Shown piece by piece: positions 32,232 through 41,534 of a DNA stretch of 64,000 nt. The stretch's first letter is position 1, and every line of letters begins with the position of its first letter. Below the pieces are notes generated by a model. The model was not told the origin of the DNA. It did not search any database and saw only the letters and a program-made list of their open reading frames with translations. The DNA lies in assembly GCA_910586535.1 (NCBI GenBank), contig CAJUHS010000012.1, positions 33,710-97,709 on the forward strand. The letters are read 5' to 3'. The stretch is from an uncultured Oscillospiraceae bacterium (GTDB lineage: Bacteria > Bacillota > Clostridia > Oscillospirales > Ruminococcaceae). The translations under genes were made by a program, and so were the position numbers.

Positions 32232-33653
32232 TTACTCGACTTCGTCAACCTTGAGCATATTTGTAGTACCAGCCACGCCCAGCGGTATTCCGGCAGTCAG
32301 TACGACAACATCGCCTTTTGAAATATAGCCTGCTGCTTCGGCAGCCTTTACAGCACAGTGAAACAGTTCATCGGTGTTTTCCTTTTCGTCCATAAGAACA
32401 GGATAGACTCCCCAGCTCATGCTCATTTGTCTGAGGACAGTCTCGCTTGGAGTACAGCCGATTATCATACAGGACGGGCGGAACTTAGAAAGATTTCTTG
32501 CTGTGGAACCCGACTTTGTAACGGTTATTACAGCCTTTGCTCCAATATCGTGAGCAGTAGTTACCGCTGCGTGAGAGATAGCGTTAGTTCGGTTTTTGAC
32601 CATTGATATCGGACGCTTTGAAAGTCTGCTGATGTAATTTATATCCTTTTCTGTTGTTTCAGCAATAAGAGCCATTGTGCTTACTGCTTCTACGGGGTGC
32701 TTACCCGCAGCAGTTTCTCCCGAAAGCATTATTGCCGACGTTCCGTCGTAGATAGCGTTTGCCACATCGGTTATCTCAGCACGTGTCGGGCGCGGATTGG
32801 TTATCATTGATTCCAGCATCTGAGTAGCCGTGATAACCTGTTTTCCTGCAAGATAACCTTTTTCAATAATTGCTTTTTGGATAGCAGGTATTTGCTCAAA
32901 TGGTATCTCAACTCCCATATCTCCGCGTGCAACCATTATTCCGTCGGAAGCATCAATTATTTCGTCGATATTGTTTACGCCGTCCATATTTTCAATTTTT
33001 GCAATAATCCGAGGAGTACTCCAGCCAAGGCTTTTGGTAAACTTTTTCAGATAATTAATATCCGCCGAGGAGCGTACAAAGGAAGCCGCAATAAAATCAA
33101 ATCCCAGCTTTGAACCGAATTCAAGGTCGCTCATGTCTCTTTCGGAAAGGTACGGCATTGAAAGCTCCACACCGGGAACATTGACCCCCTTGTTATTGGA
33201 AAGCGTTCCTCCTGAAATTACTTTGCAGAATATATCCGTAGCAGTTATTTTCTCCGCTTTAAGCTCGATAACGCCGTCGTTTATGAGTATTCTTGTGCCG
33301 ACCGAAACGTCTGCGGGAAGCCCCTTGAATGTAATGGAAGCTCTCTCTGCTGTACACGGCACGTCTTCGGTCGTAAGAATAAAGGAATCTCCGTCGTATA
33401 CCTCGACCGGCTTATTGTCAACAAATTTTCCGAGACGTATCTCCGGACCTCTCGTATCCAGCATTGTAGCGACGGGAATACCCAATTCCTTGCGCAGGCG
33501 CGTAACCTGTTCAAAACGGTTTTTATGGATATCGTAGTCCCCGTGGGAAAAATTAAATCTGGCAACGTTCATACCCGCAAGCATCATCTCGCGGAGTATT
33601 TTATCATCATCGGTCGCAGGTCCTATTGTACATACAATTTTGGTTTTCCTCAT
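32232..33653 (-). CDS. pyk: Pyruvate kinase
   Basis: It converts phosphoenolpyruvate and ADP to pyruvate and ATP. The 473-aa protein has the N-terminal MRKTKIVCTIGPATDD, MLDTRGPEIRLG, the active-site IIAKIENMDGVNNIDEI and GDMGVEIPFEQIPAIQK, and ITATQMLESMI. It ends with the regulatory domain (AVITVTKSGSTARNLSKF) and lacks the extra PEP-utiliser-like C-terminal domain of Bacillus enzymes. A single-gene unit: promoter upstream, bidirectional terminator downstream. Confidence 0.96.
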   Translation of the reverse strand: MRKTKIVCTIGPATDDDKILREMMLAGMNVARFNFSHGDYDIHKNRFEQVTRLRKELGIPVATMLDTRGPEIRLGKFVDNKPVEVYDGDSFILTTEDVPCTAERASITFKGLPADVSVGTRILINDGVIELKAEKITATDIFCKVISGGTLSNNKGVNVPGVELSMPYLSERDMSDLEFGSKLGFDFIAASFVRSSADINYLKKFTKSLGWSTPRIIAKIENMDGVNNIDEIIDASDGIMVARGDMGVEIPFEQIPAIQKAIIEKGYLAGKQVITATQMLESMITNPRPTRAEITDVANAIYDGTSAIMLSGETAAGKHPVEAVSTMALIAETTEKDINYISRLSKRPISMVKNRTNAISHAAVTTAHDIGAKAVITVTKSGSTARNLSKFRPSCMIIGCTPSETVLRQMSMSWGVYPVLMDEKENTDELFHCAVKAAEAAGYISKGDVVVLTAGIPLGVAGTTNMLKVDEVE

Positions 33654-33710
33654 AAAAGCACATTCCTTTACAATAAGTTTTAAAAGGCAAAATTATGCCG
33701 CATATATACT

Positions 33711-33739
33711 ATATTACACTATAGCGGCAAATTTGTCAA
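33711..33739 (-). promoter_or_regulatory. pyk promoter (TTGACA-N17-TAATAT)
   Basis: The minus strand has TTGACA (33739-33734), a 17-bp spacer and TAATAT (33716-33711). GCCGCTATA in the spacer and TATATGCGGC downstream form an imperfect inverted repeat around the start region, a possible operator. Confidence 0.75.
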
Positions 33740-33775
33740 GCAAAGACAACAGAGTAAAAGTTTTCCTCAACATTT

Positions 33776-36700
33776 TTATTCAATAGCTTTAAGCGACGTA
33801 GCCATATCTATCTTTTTAAGCCTGAAGTAAAGGGTTATATTTACTGCAAGTGCAAAAACAAACGTCAGGAAAGCCGCATTTAAAAAGCAGTACCAGGGTA
33901 TCTCTGCGGAAAACATCACCGAATCGACTTCCGCAGTTTTTATTACAAACTTTTCCAGAGCAACACCCAAGCCAAGCCCTGCTACGGTTCCCATAAGCGT
34001 CAGCAGAATATTTTCACGGTACACATACGCCGCAACCTCGCCGTCGTAAAAGCCGAGAACCTTTATAGTAGCAAGCTCGTGAACGCGTTCATTTATATTT
34101 ATATTGGACAGATTAAACAGTACCACAAAAGCAAGTGCTCCTGCAGATACTATTATTACCACAATAATAAGCGAAAGACTTGACACAAGATCGCGGAACT
34201 TTCCTCCGCCGCTCGACGAGAACGACACTGCCAATACCGAATCATTTTTCACAAGCCGCGAGGAAAGCATATCTTCCTTTTCACTCGTGGAACCGTCTAT
34301 ATTCAATAATATCATGTTACTTTTAAAAGCATTGTCAAATCCCGCTTTTTCATAGGTTTCCGCAGTCATATAGGCGTAATTGAAGGTATAGTTCTCACAC
34401 ACCGCTTCAACGGTTACGGGAAAGCCATCGTTAAAATAAACGCTGTCCCCAGCCGTTACTCCAAGCAGTCTGGCAAGCTTTTCACCCAAAACCACTCCGT
34501 CTCCAAGGAAAATTTTCTCTCTGCTTTTGCGCTCGTGCAGATCAATAAATTTTTCAAGCTCGCCCGGATCATCCGGTACAAAAAGATACGTTTCCAACTC
34601 TTCGCTGCCGCTTTTTATATCCGCGGTCTCCTGAAGCGCGATCATTTTATCCGAAGCTATACCGTCAGAAAAACATTCGTCCAGTATCTTCACATAATCG
34701 TCATCGTCCGCACCATTATCAACCGCAACGATAGCGTCGTATTTGAAAATATCTCCGTACTGCTTGTCCACTATAGACGTTATGGAATACTGCAAGCCGT
34801 ATCCCGCCAGCAGCAAGGCAGTACAGCCGGCTATTCCGATAACCGTCATAAGCAGTCTCGCCTTGTACCGGAATAGATTTCTGAACGTTACTTTCGTTGT
34901 AAATTTCAACCTTTTCCAGATAAACGCAGCTCGTTCAAGAAGTATTCTCTTGCCATTCTTAGGCGGCTTGGGACGCATTAACTGCGCAGGGCAGGACACA
35001 AGCTCCAGTCTGCTTGCATAAAGAGCAGACAGTCCGGTGCAAAGACAAGCAACCACTGTGCAGCCTGCCGCATAGTTCCACCTAAACGGATTTATAAAAT
35101 ATGGCTGACTGTACATCGTTTGGTAACATTTAAAAATTATAGGCGGCAGCGAATTGAATCCAATAAGCAGACCGATAAACGCTCCGGGGATACTTGCAGC
35201 AAGGGCGTACAAAATATACTGGAAAATAATAGAGTACCTGCTGTAGCCCAGCGCTTTAAGAGTACCCGTTTGGGTGCGCTGCTCCTCAACCATTCTTGTC
35301 ATGGTAGTGCAGCACACGAGAGCAGCCACCAGAATAAAGAATATGGGGAAAACGTCGGCTATCGCGTCCACCCTATCGCAGTCCTCGGCATAGTTTGAAT
35401 AAGACGGATTAAAGTCTCGGTCGAAAACATACCATTTCGCACTGTCTATCTCATCATGGAGTTTCTGCTCCGCATCGGCTATCTCCTGCCGCGCTTTTTC
35501 GATATCTTTCTTTCCGTCGGCGATATCTTTTTTGCCGTCCTCTATTTCCTTTTTACCGTCGGCGATATCCACCCTTGCCTTGGCAATCTCCTCACGGCCG
35601 TTGGCAACCTCGGCTCTTGTATTTTCAAGCTCTGCGGCTGCATTGTCAAGCTGTATCCGCGATTCCGCAAGCGTGGCTTCAAGTTCCTGTACCTGAGCTG
35701 CAATTCCCGTGCCGTACTGCTCCAATCCCTGGCGGCAAGCTGCTTTCGTTCCGTCGTCATACGCCGCAGGAATAGACATATACCCGGTTAAAAGCTGAGT
35801 TAACGTCTCATCGACTGCAAGAAAATCATTTTTCGGATATGAAGCGATCCTCTCCGAAACTTCAGCTTCATCGGCTGCGGCATTTGTCTCGTAATCGGAA
35901 ATAATCCCGTTCAGCCATTCAACAGCGGCATTAAGGGAGTCAAGCGCTATTTCACCGTCACGGTACTCATTCTCACCGTTCGCAAGTTCTTCCTGACCGT
36001 TCACAATTTCCTTCTCCGCATCCGCAAGCTTTTTTTCATTCTCTGCAATTTCCGCTTCGCCGTCCGCAATGTCCCGTTCAGCGTCAGCAATCTTTTTTTC
36101 ATTGTCAACAATCTCTTTTTCTCCGTCTTTTAGCTCGGCTTTGGCATCGTTTATTTCCTTATATGCTTCATCGCTTATAACACCTTTACGATGTTCAATC
36201 TGCACGTCAGCAAAATCATCCAGCATATCCGTATCACGTGAAATGATATTTGCGTATTCACCGCTGTATGGATCCATACCGTCAGTTTGAGAAAGACTGA
36301 TATACACATCAGTATAGATATCATATGAAAAATTTTCTTCGGGAACAAGCAGCCAGCCGTTTATCGTGCCATTGCCGATAGCAGCGCTGCCGCGTTCGAA
36401 AGCAACGTATATCGGAGAAATTCCCTTTCCAACAACGGTGTACTCCGTTCTGCCGAGAATATCCCCAATTTCGCGGTCGTCGCCAGTCTTAAGGGAAATA
36501 ATGTCTCCTATTTCCGGAGAACTTGCAGAGAAAAATCTCTCGTCCGCAAAGACTTCTCCCGCCGCCTCGGGAAGCCGTCCCTCAGTAATATATGGAATAT
36601 TTACCATGCTTTTCGGGTCATATGAATAGACCTTGACGGTACTGTCGTTATCCCCCGCTCCCGACATCATCAGATCGGCAGAATAGCCGGCATAAAGCCC

Positions 36701-36949
36701 GTCAGTATCAACAGCGCTGCTGACTGCGGAAACATCCTCATCGTCAAAACCAAGCTCCGATACAAGGTGAAAATCCGCAAGATTTTGTTTCTCCAAGTAA
36801 TCTGCCGCGCTCATTTTCATCGAGGGACTTGCGGATTTTACTCCTGCAAAAAAACCGCTTCCTATTGCAATTATCGCCATGATAGCTATAAATCGGCTTT
36901 TAGTGTTTTTTACGCTTCTGAGCGTATTCAGAACAAGCTTTTTATTCAT
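33776..36949 (-). CDS. FtsX-type ABC transporter permease with long coiled coil
   Basis: This 1057-aa membrane protein has an N-terminal transmembrane helix, a large extracytoplasmic domain and two FtsX-like domains (DVFPIFFILVAALVCCTTMTRMVEEQ, then SLIIVVIIVSAGALAFVVLFNL and a C-terminal pair). Residues ~260-340 and ~425-500 are heptad-like repeats (DG-K-EI-A-, AD-EK-I) predicted to form a long coiled coil outside the cell. Such permeases act with a MacB/LolD-type ATPase as exporters or mechanotransmitters. ATG 36949 follows GAGGTGAGC. The ATPase gene is directly upstream, 10 bp away. Confidence 0.85.
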   Translation of the reverse strand: MNKKLVLNTLRSVKNTKSRFIAIMAIIAIGSGFFAGVKSASPSMKMSAADYLEKQNLADFHLVSELGFDDEDVSAVSSAVDTDGLYAGYSADLMMSGAGDNDSTVKVYSYDPKSMVNIPYITEGRLPEAAGEVFADERFFSASSPEIGDIISLKTGDDREIGDILGRTEYTVVGKGISPIYVAFERGSAAIGNGTINGWLLVPEENFSYDIYTDVYISLSQTDGMDPYSGEYANIISRDTDMLDDFADVQIEHRKGVISDEAYKEINDAKAELKDGEKEIVDNEKKIADAERDIADGEAEIAENEKKLADAEKEIVNGQEELANGENEYRDGEIALDSLNAAVEWLNGIISDYETNAAADEAEVSERIASYPKNDFLAVDETLTQLLTGYMSIPAAYDDGTKAACRQGLEQYGTGIAAQVQELEATLAESRIQLDNAAAELENTRAEVANGREEIAKARVDIADGKKEIEDGKKDIADGKKDIEKARQEIADAEQKLHDEIDSAKWYVFDRDFNPSYSNYAEDCDRVDAIADVFPIFFILVAALVCCTTMTRMVEEQRTQTGTLKALGYSRYSIIFQYILYALAASIPGAFIGLLIGFNSLPPIIFKCYQTMYSQPYFINPFRWNYAAGCTVVACLCTGLSALYASRLELVSCPAQLMRPKPPKNGKRILLERAAFIWKRLKFTTKVTFRNLFRYKARLLMTVIGIAGCTALLLAGYGLQYSITSIVDKQYGDIFKYDAIVAVDNGADDDDYVKILDECFSDGIASDKMIALQETADIKSGSEELETYLFVPDDPGELEKFIDLHERKSREKIFLGDGVVLGEKLARLLGVTAGDSVYFNDGFPVTVEAVCENYTFNYAYMTAETYEKAGFDNAFKSNMILLNIDGSTSEKEDMLSSRLVKNDSVLAVSFSSSGGGKFRDLVSSLSLIIVVIIVSAGALAFVVLFNLSNININERVHELATIKVLGFYDGEVAAYVYRENILLTLMGTVAGLGLGVALEKFVIKTAEVDSVMFSAEIPWYCFLNAAFLTFVFALAVNITLYFRLKKIDMATSLKAIE
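35450..36170 (-). repeat. Degenerate tandem repeats encoding coiled coil
   Basis: Two blocks, about 35935-36170 and 35450-35683, hold repeated short units around CCGTC-GCGATATC and TTCCGC/CGTC motifs (plus strand). They translate to ADGKKEI-EDGKKDI type heptads within the permease. They look like internal expansion of the coil, not mobile DNA, and could vary in copy number. Confidence 0.6.
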
Positions 36950-36959
36950 AAGCTCACCT

Positions 36960-37661
36960 CTACCATTCAATAGTGTCTACTGACACCGGTTCAGGATTGA
37001 GCGTAACCTTTGATACCTTACTGTTCTTTATCTTTATAACTCTGTCCGCCATTGGCGTTATAGCCTGATTATGGGTGATAACCACGACCGTCATTCCCTT
37101 TTCGCGGCAGGTGTCCTGCAAAAGCTTCAGGATAGTTTTACCGGTATTGTAATCCAGCGCACCCGTCGGTTCATCGCATAAAAGCAGCTTAGGAGATTTC
37201 GCAAGCGCTCTCGCAATGGAGACGCGCTGCTGCTCTCCGCCGGAAAGCTGCGCAGGAAAATTGTTGATTCTTTCGCCCAAACCCACCTGTTTAAGTACTT
37301 CTTCCGCATCTATTGCGTCTGTACATATCTCCGTGGCAAGCTCCACATTTTCCTTTGCAGTAAGGTTTTGCACAAGATTATAAAACTGAAAGACAAAACC
37401 AATATCTCTCCTGCGGTATGCAGTTACTTCTTTTTTGGAAAACTTTGCAATATCCCTTCCATCAACAAATATTTGTCCCTCATCGCAGGTATCCATACCG
37501 CCAAGCATATTCAGCACGGTTGTTTTTCCAGCTCCCGAAGCGCCTACGATAACAGCAAATTCGCCTTTTTCTATCTCAAAATTTATCCCGTCTGAAGCCG
37601 CGATCGTTACTTCTCCCATTCTGTATCGCTTATAGACGTCCTTAAATTCTACGTAGCTCAT
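36960..37661 (-). CDS. ABC transporter ATP-binding protein (MacB/LolD type)
   Basis: This 233-aa ATPase has Walker A VIVGASGAGKTTVLNMLGG, Q-loop GFVFQFYNLVQNLTAKENV, signature LSGGEQQRVSIARALAKSP, Walker B LLLCDEPTGALDYNT and the H-loop VVITHN. The FYNLVQ-LTA-ENVELA stretch is typical of LolD/MacB/FtsE-like exporters that pair with FtsX permeases. It is the first gene of a two-gene operon, 10 bp before the coiled-coil permease, with a short C-terminal tail rich in Val/Pro. Confidence 0.9.
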   Translation of the reverse strand: MSYVEFKDVYKRYRMGEVTIAASDGINFEIEKGEFAVIVGASGAGKTTVLNMLGGMDTCDEGQIFVDGRDIAKFSKKEVTAYRRRDIGFVFQFYNLVQNLTAKENVELATEICTDAIDAEEVLKQVGLGERINNFPAQLSGGEQQRVSIARALAKSPKLLLCDEPTGALDYNTGKTILKLLQDTCREKGMTVVVITHNQAITPMADRVIKIKNSKVSKVTLNPEPVSVDTIEW

Positions 37662-37696
37662 CGGAACATTCCTCTCAAATTTTAATAATTGCTATA

Positions 37697-37725
37697 ATTA
37701 TACCATATTTTTTGCCGTTTGTGTA
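37697..37725 (-). promoter_or_regulatory. Putative promoter of the ABC exporter operon
   Basis: A TATAAT (37702-37697) on the minus strand lies 17 bp from a weak -35 TACACA (37725-37720). The -10 is good; the -35 matches 4 of 6. Confidence 0.5.
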
Positions 37726-37769
37726 TATTTTTACCGTCTTTTTTTGTGATAAAAAGATGAAAATTTGAA

Positions 37770-37803
37770 CATAAAAAATAAAAGGACGGCTGATAACCGT
37801 CCT
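37770..37803 (-). terminator. Terminator of the GGDEF gene
   Basis: AGGACGG/CCGTCCT stem (37783-37803) followed on the minus strand by TTTTATTTTTTATG. Confidence 0.85.
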
Positions 37804-37853
37804 AAAATTTAGGTAAAACACATAATCTTCCGTTTTTATTGCAGTCCTAACTG

Positions 37854-39686
37854 TCAGCAGCGATGAAAACTGAAATAATTTCCCTGATTTTTTTTGCATA
37901 TGTACATTGCCGAATCAGCCATAGCGTATATCTTGTCAAACTCCGCGTCATTTTCTCCGTCAAACAGTACTGCTCCAAGACTTACGGAAATACAGCCTTT
38001 CCCTATCTCGGGAATGTTTATCTTCTCAACTTCGGCAAAAAATCTGTTTATGCATTCCGCACCCTGCGCTTCCGAACCGATCCCTATTGCAAAGGAAGCA
38101 AACTCGTCTCCGCCAAGACGCATTGTAACGTCGCTGCGGCGGAAACATCTTTTAAGACAGTCCGCCACGGCGATAAGAGCCTTATCCCCTACTGTATGAC
38201 CGTAATTATCGTTAATGGATTTAAACTTGTCTATATCAAGCAGGCAGAACATACCCTTTGTTCCGTCTGCGATAAGCTCGTCTATCTTAGCCTCTCCGCT
38301 GCGGCGGTTACTTATGCCGGTAAGTACATCGGTCTCAGACAGCACCAGCAACTCATCCTCAAGCTTCTTTTTGTCAGTAATATCCATAAGCGAGTTTATC
38401 ATTACCTTTTCACCGCTTGCAAGAACCGCCGTTCTCGCACGGGAAATAATATAAGTCAGCTCGCCGTCCTCTTGCTCGATAGCGTACTCGTAATCGTAAC
38501 TGCCGAGAGTCTCGTTCATTTGCGTAAGCTCACTTCGTATCTCGTCCTTATTGTCAGAAATGATCCTTTCAAAAATATCGTTGTAAACGCCGTCAGGATT
38601 TTCCCTGCCAAAAAGCCGCAAAGCCGCGTCGTTCATCATAAGTATCTTTCCGCTTTCCGCATTGGAAGCGATAACGCCGCATTTCTGGATATGAAGCATT
38701 TCGGCGTATATCTCGTTCTGATTTTCCAGAGCGGCTTTAAGCGCCCGCTGATATTCAAGCTCCATTCGCTTTTCCCTGTCAATGTACTGAATGGCGTATA
38801 TAACGTGTATAAGACTGTTGTCATCCGCACGGCTGACGACAATAAAATTTGCTCTGCACCAGTGTCCGTCGGAGGAAAGGAACTCATAGCTTATAACGTT
38901 TGTGTCAGCCATGCGCCCGTTAAGCGTGGAAAAATCCACAAAGCTGAGTATCCCCGAAAGGAAATCCTTATCGGCAAACTCCGACATGGCAGTTTTCATG
39001 CCTGCTGACGCATTTTCAGGCTTGCATAAGAATCTTCTTATTGTCTTGTTGCTGTTAAGCTCCTTTTGGGTATCCTCCGGAATATTCAGCAAGTGCATTG
39101 AAGCGTATATTTTTGAAATGGACTTAATTATGCGCTCCTCTACAGTCTCTCTCTTGCAGATATCGTTTACCACAAACGCAGAAGCCGACTGCATAAGAAG
39201 CAGCGTATCGGTGTTCTCCCGCGGATTATCAACTCCGATGAATCCCACAAGTCTGCCGTTCATTCTCAGCGGAGCCGCCATAAGGCACTCTATCCCCTGC
39301 AAAGCAAGTATCCTGTATTCCTCGGAGTCCTCCGAAACCTCGTCGTCCAGAGAATTTATGTAGAACTCACCCTGCTCGTCAAAATAACGCAGCCAGCGGT
39401 CAATATCCGCTATTTTCACATTAGCAAGAAGCTCTATTGCTGGTTCTACCCCATTTTTGCACCATTCGTAAGTATTATGCATCATTATCCCGTCGTCGTC
39501 GAACTCAAATATATATCCCCTATCGGCTTTGTAAAAATCCGCGATTATGGAAAGAAGCTCATTTATGGCCTCATCCATATTTTCGCTTATATGTAAGGTA
39601 TGAACGCACTTGATGATAGTAGATTGTATTGCAAGATATTTTTCCGTATCAATCGGAACTGAATTTAATACCGGATTTTTAACCAT
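37854..39686 (-). CDS. GAF-PAS-GGDEF diguanylate cyclase
   Basis: This 610-aa soluble signalling protein starts at ATG 39686 after GAAAGGATATAATT; the ORF extends further but covers the intergenic region. Residues ~30-180 form a GAF-like sensor (ADRGYIFEFDDDG, GIECLMAAPLRMNGRLVGFIGVDNP). A PAS-like unit follows around 340-430 (IASNAESGKILMMNDAALRLFGRE). The C-terminal GGDEF domain has TDVLTGISNRRS and an intact MRLGGDEFASF near residue 525, so cyclic di-GMP synthesis is expected. No RxxD inhibitory site was clearly identified. Confidence 0.88.
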   Translation of the reverse strand: MVKNPVLNSVPIDTEKYLAIQSTIIKCVHTLHISENMDEAINELLSIIADFYKADRGYIFEFDDDGIMMHNTYEWCKNGVEPAIELLANVKIADIDRWLRYFDEQGEFYINSLDDEVSEDSEEYRILALQGIECLMAAPLRMNGRLVGFIGVDNPRENTDTLLLMQSASAFVVNDICKRETVEERIIKSISKIYASMHLLNIPEDTQKELNSNKTIRRFLCKPENASAGMKTAMSEFADKDFLSGILSFVDFSTLNGRMADTNVISYEFLSSDGHWCRANFIVVSRADDNSLIHVIYAIQYIDREKRMELEYQRALKAALENQNEIYAEMLHIQKCGVIASNAESGKILMMNDAALRLFGRENPDGVYNDIFERIISDNKDEIRSELTQMNETLGSYDYEYAIEQEDGELTYIISRARTAVLASGEKVMINSLMDITDKKKLEDELLVLSETDVLTGISNRRSGEAKIDELIADGTKGMFCLLDIDKFKSINDNYGHTVGDKALIAVADCLKRCFRRSDVTMRLGGDEFASFAIGIGSEAQGAECINRFFAEVEKINIPEIGKGCISVSLGAVLFDGENDAEFDKIYAMADSAMYICKKNQGNYFSFHRC

Positions 39687-39813
39687 AATTATATCCTTTC
39701 GGAACAGATTTGCAGCGGTCAGCCGCATAAATAAATTTAAGCAAGCAGCAATCGGTAAGTACTGTTCTCCGCGGCGTGTACTGAAACCGTAATTTGAAAT
39801 GCCATAGAATAGG

Positions 39814-39839
39814 AAAACGGCGTTTGAGAGCGCCGTTTT
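39814..39839 (-). terminator. Terminator after the GH25 gene
   Basis: A perfect 9-bp stem AAAACGGCG/CGCCGTTTT with an 8-nt loop, about 90 bp past the GH25 stop and ahead of the GGDEF gene. Confidence 0.75.
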
Positions 39840-39929
39840 CTGTTGCATATTATTTTAACATATTATCCACCATTTGTCAAGCATTGTTCAAATATACTCT
39901 GATATTTTTTACATTGAATATAACTTTCC

Positions 39930-41357
39930 TTACAGATTATTGAATCCGTTTTTCCTTACTATTTCCGCATAATCCTTATAGGAATAGTCCAGATCCACAT
40001 CGCCGTTTATGCCGTTGACTTTTCCTGTAGCGGAATACTGCCACATTCCGTAATGACCGTCGTACAGCGAATCGAGTCTTTCCTCGTCTCCCCAGCAAGC
40101 TATCCAGATATCGTACTTTTTAAGCTTGGATTCGTTTATACACGCCTTTATAAAGTTAGGAGAATTATACACCATAGCATAATAGCCGGCGTCTTCCAGA
40201 ACATCCATAAAAGCTTCAATTATAGCTGTGACCTGCTTTTTGGACATCTTCTTGTAAAATTCCTCCTCGATGTCGAGCACAACAGGATACTCGGGTCTGA
40301 AACCTCTTATCTGCTTCAGGAAGAACCTTGCTTCTTTCTCGGCTTCTTCTGGGGTAGTTGCGTACGTATAGTGATAAAAACCGTAAGGTATGCCGTACTT
40401 TTCACAGCCATCGACATTTTTACCAAGCATTTCGTCTACGTGCTCGCTGCCGAACGAGCTTCGTATCATAACAAAATCTATTCCGGAAACGGCAACTTTT
40501 TTCCAGTTAATATTTCCCTGCCATTTGGACACATCGATGCCGCGCAGAATATCGTCGTACACCGTAATGTTCATCTCAGCCTTTACTCCGTTTGGAGCGG
40601 AAGCCGTAATGACCGTTGAACCCGCATTTATACCCGTTATCTTTCCGGAAGAGGATATAGCCGCAACGCCGGGATTTTCCGAACTGTAGATAAGATCGGT
40701 ATAATATCCGAAAGGATAGAAAATAACGTCGGTCTGAAAAGTTTTTCCGACGCGGAGCATAATAAAGCTGTCTCCGAATTCCAGCCCTGTGATATCTCCT
40801 TTTTCCGGAGAAGCGTTCTCATCGCCGTCCTCGTTTGTTATAACAAAGTAAACGTTCTTTTTTCTTCCTCCTGAAGTCTCAAGCTGAACCTTAGCCTCTC
40901 CGTATCCGACAGCTGTAACAAGTCCGTTCTGATCTACCTTTACAATGCTTTTGTTGAAATTCCTATATGTAACATAGTCATCGGATTTCAGAGGAGTAAA
41001 CGCATACTTTATCTGAAAAGTTTCGCCAATCTCTAAATTATTTGTCTGCCTGACCTTAAGACGGATACTTCTTGCGGGAAGCGTTACCTCATGGTAATCA
41101 TTCTCAAATCCACCCGCCACCGCGCCGTCATCGTCAACAACAGGGATTTCATCAAAAAAATCACTGTAATCACCGTCACTAATGTCCTCATTGCCACCGT
41201 CATATTTATCTCCATCATCTGTAAGTTCATTATCGTCAACCATAATGGTATCAATTTCCTCCAAAGTCTCGGCAAAAACAGTAAGTCCAGCTAAACCGAG
41301 CGCCATATAAGCCGAAAGAACAGCTCCGACAAGCCGTCCGAAAATATTTTTTTTCAC
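39930..41357 (-). CDS. Secreted GH25 lysozyme with Ig-like (BIG2) domains
   Basis: This 475-aa protein has a signal peptide (LVGAVLSAYMALGLAGLTVFA), an acidic linker (residues ~32-85, Asp-rich), and two BIG2-type repeats (SIRLKVRQTNNLEIGETFQ...VTAVGYGEAKV and FIMLRVGKTFQTD...GKITGINAGSTVI). The C-terminal GH25 domain begins GIDVSKWQGNINW and has PVVLDIEEEF, where the Asp-x-Glu catalytic residues sit, and ends MWQYSATGKVNGI...VDLDYSY. It cleaves the MurNAc-GlcNAc link in peptidoglycan. It starts at GTG after AAAGGATCTG. Confidence 0.9.
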   Translation of the reverse strand: MKKNIFGRLVGAVLSAYMALGLAGLTVFAETLEEIDTIMVDDNELTDDGDKYDGGNEDISDGDYSDFFDEIPVVDDDGAVAGGFENDYHEVTLPARSIRLKVRQTNNLEIGETFQIKYAFTPLKSDDYVTYRNFNKSIVKVDQNGLVTAVGYGEAKVQLETSGGRKKNVYFVITNEDGDENASPEKGDITGLEFGDSFIMLRVGKTFQTDVIFYPFGYYTDLIYSSENPGVAAISSSGKITGINAGSTVITASAPNGVKAEMNITVYDDILRGIDVSKWQGNINWKKVAVSGIDFVMIRSSFGSEHVDEMLGKNVDGCEKYGIPYGFYHYTYATTPEEAEKEARFFLKQIRGFRPEYPVVLDIEEEFYKKMSKKQVTAIIEAFMDVLEDAGYYAMVYNSPNFIKACINESKLKKYDIWIACWGDEERLDSLYDGHYGMWQYSATGKVNGINGDVDLDYSYKDYAEIVRKNGFNNL

Positions 41358-41424
41358 TTTATCAGATCCTTTCTATATATTTTATACGGCAGAAAAGTAC
41401 CGCAAGAAAATTCAGTATATATTT

Positions 41425-41453
41425 ATTCTATAATAATACAACTGCTGTGTCAA
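41425..41453 (-). promoter_or_regulatory. GH25 promoter (TTGACA-N17-TAGAAT)
   Basis: The minus strand has TTGACA (41453-41448), a 17-bp spacer and TAGAAT (41430-41425), about 70 bp upstream of the GTG start. Confidence 0.8.
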
Positions 41454-41534
41454 GCGTTTTTAGAGAAATTCCGTGACTAATTTCTGCCGGTAATGACAAA
41501 TTGCGCCTACATTTGCAGCAAGCACGACTGAAGA

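Noticed and set aside
35450..36170. CRISPR-like or satellite array in the permease gene
   Set aside because: Repeats are short, degenerate, have no spacers and stay in frame as coiled-coil heptads.
37863..39008. 381-codon plus-strand frame opposite the GGDEF gene
   Set aside because: Shadow frame; the minus frame has GAF, PAS and GGDEF motifs in order.
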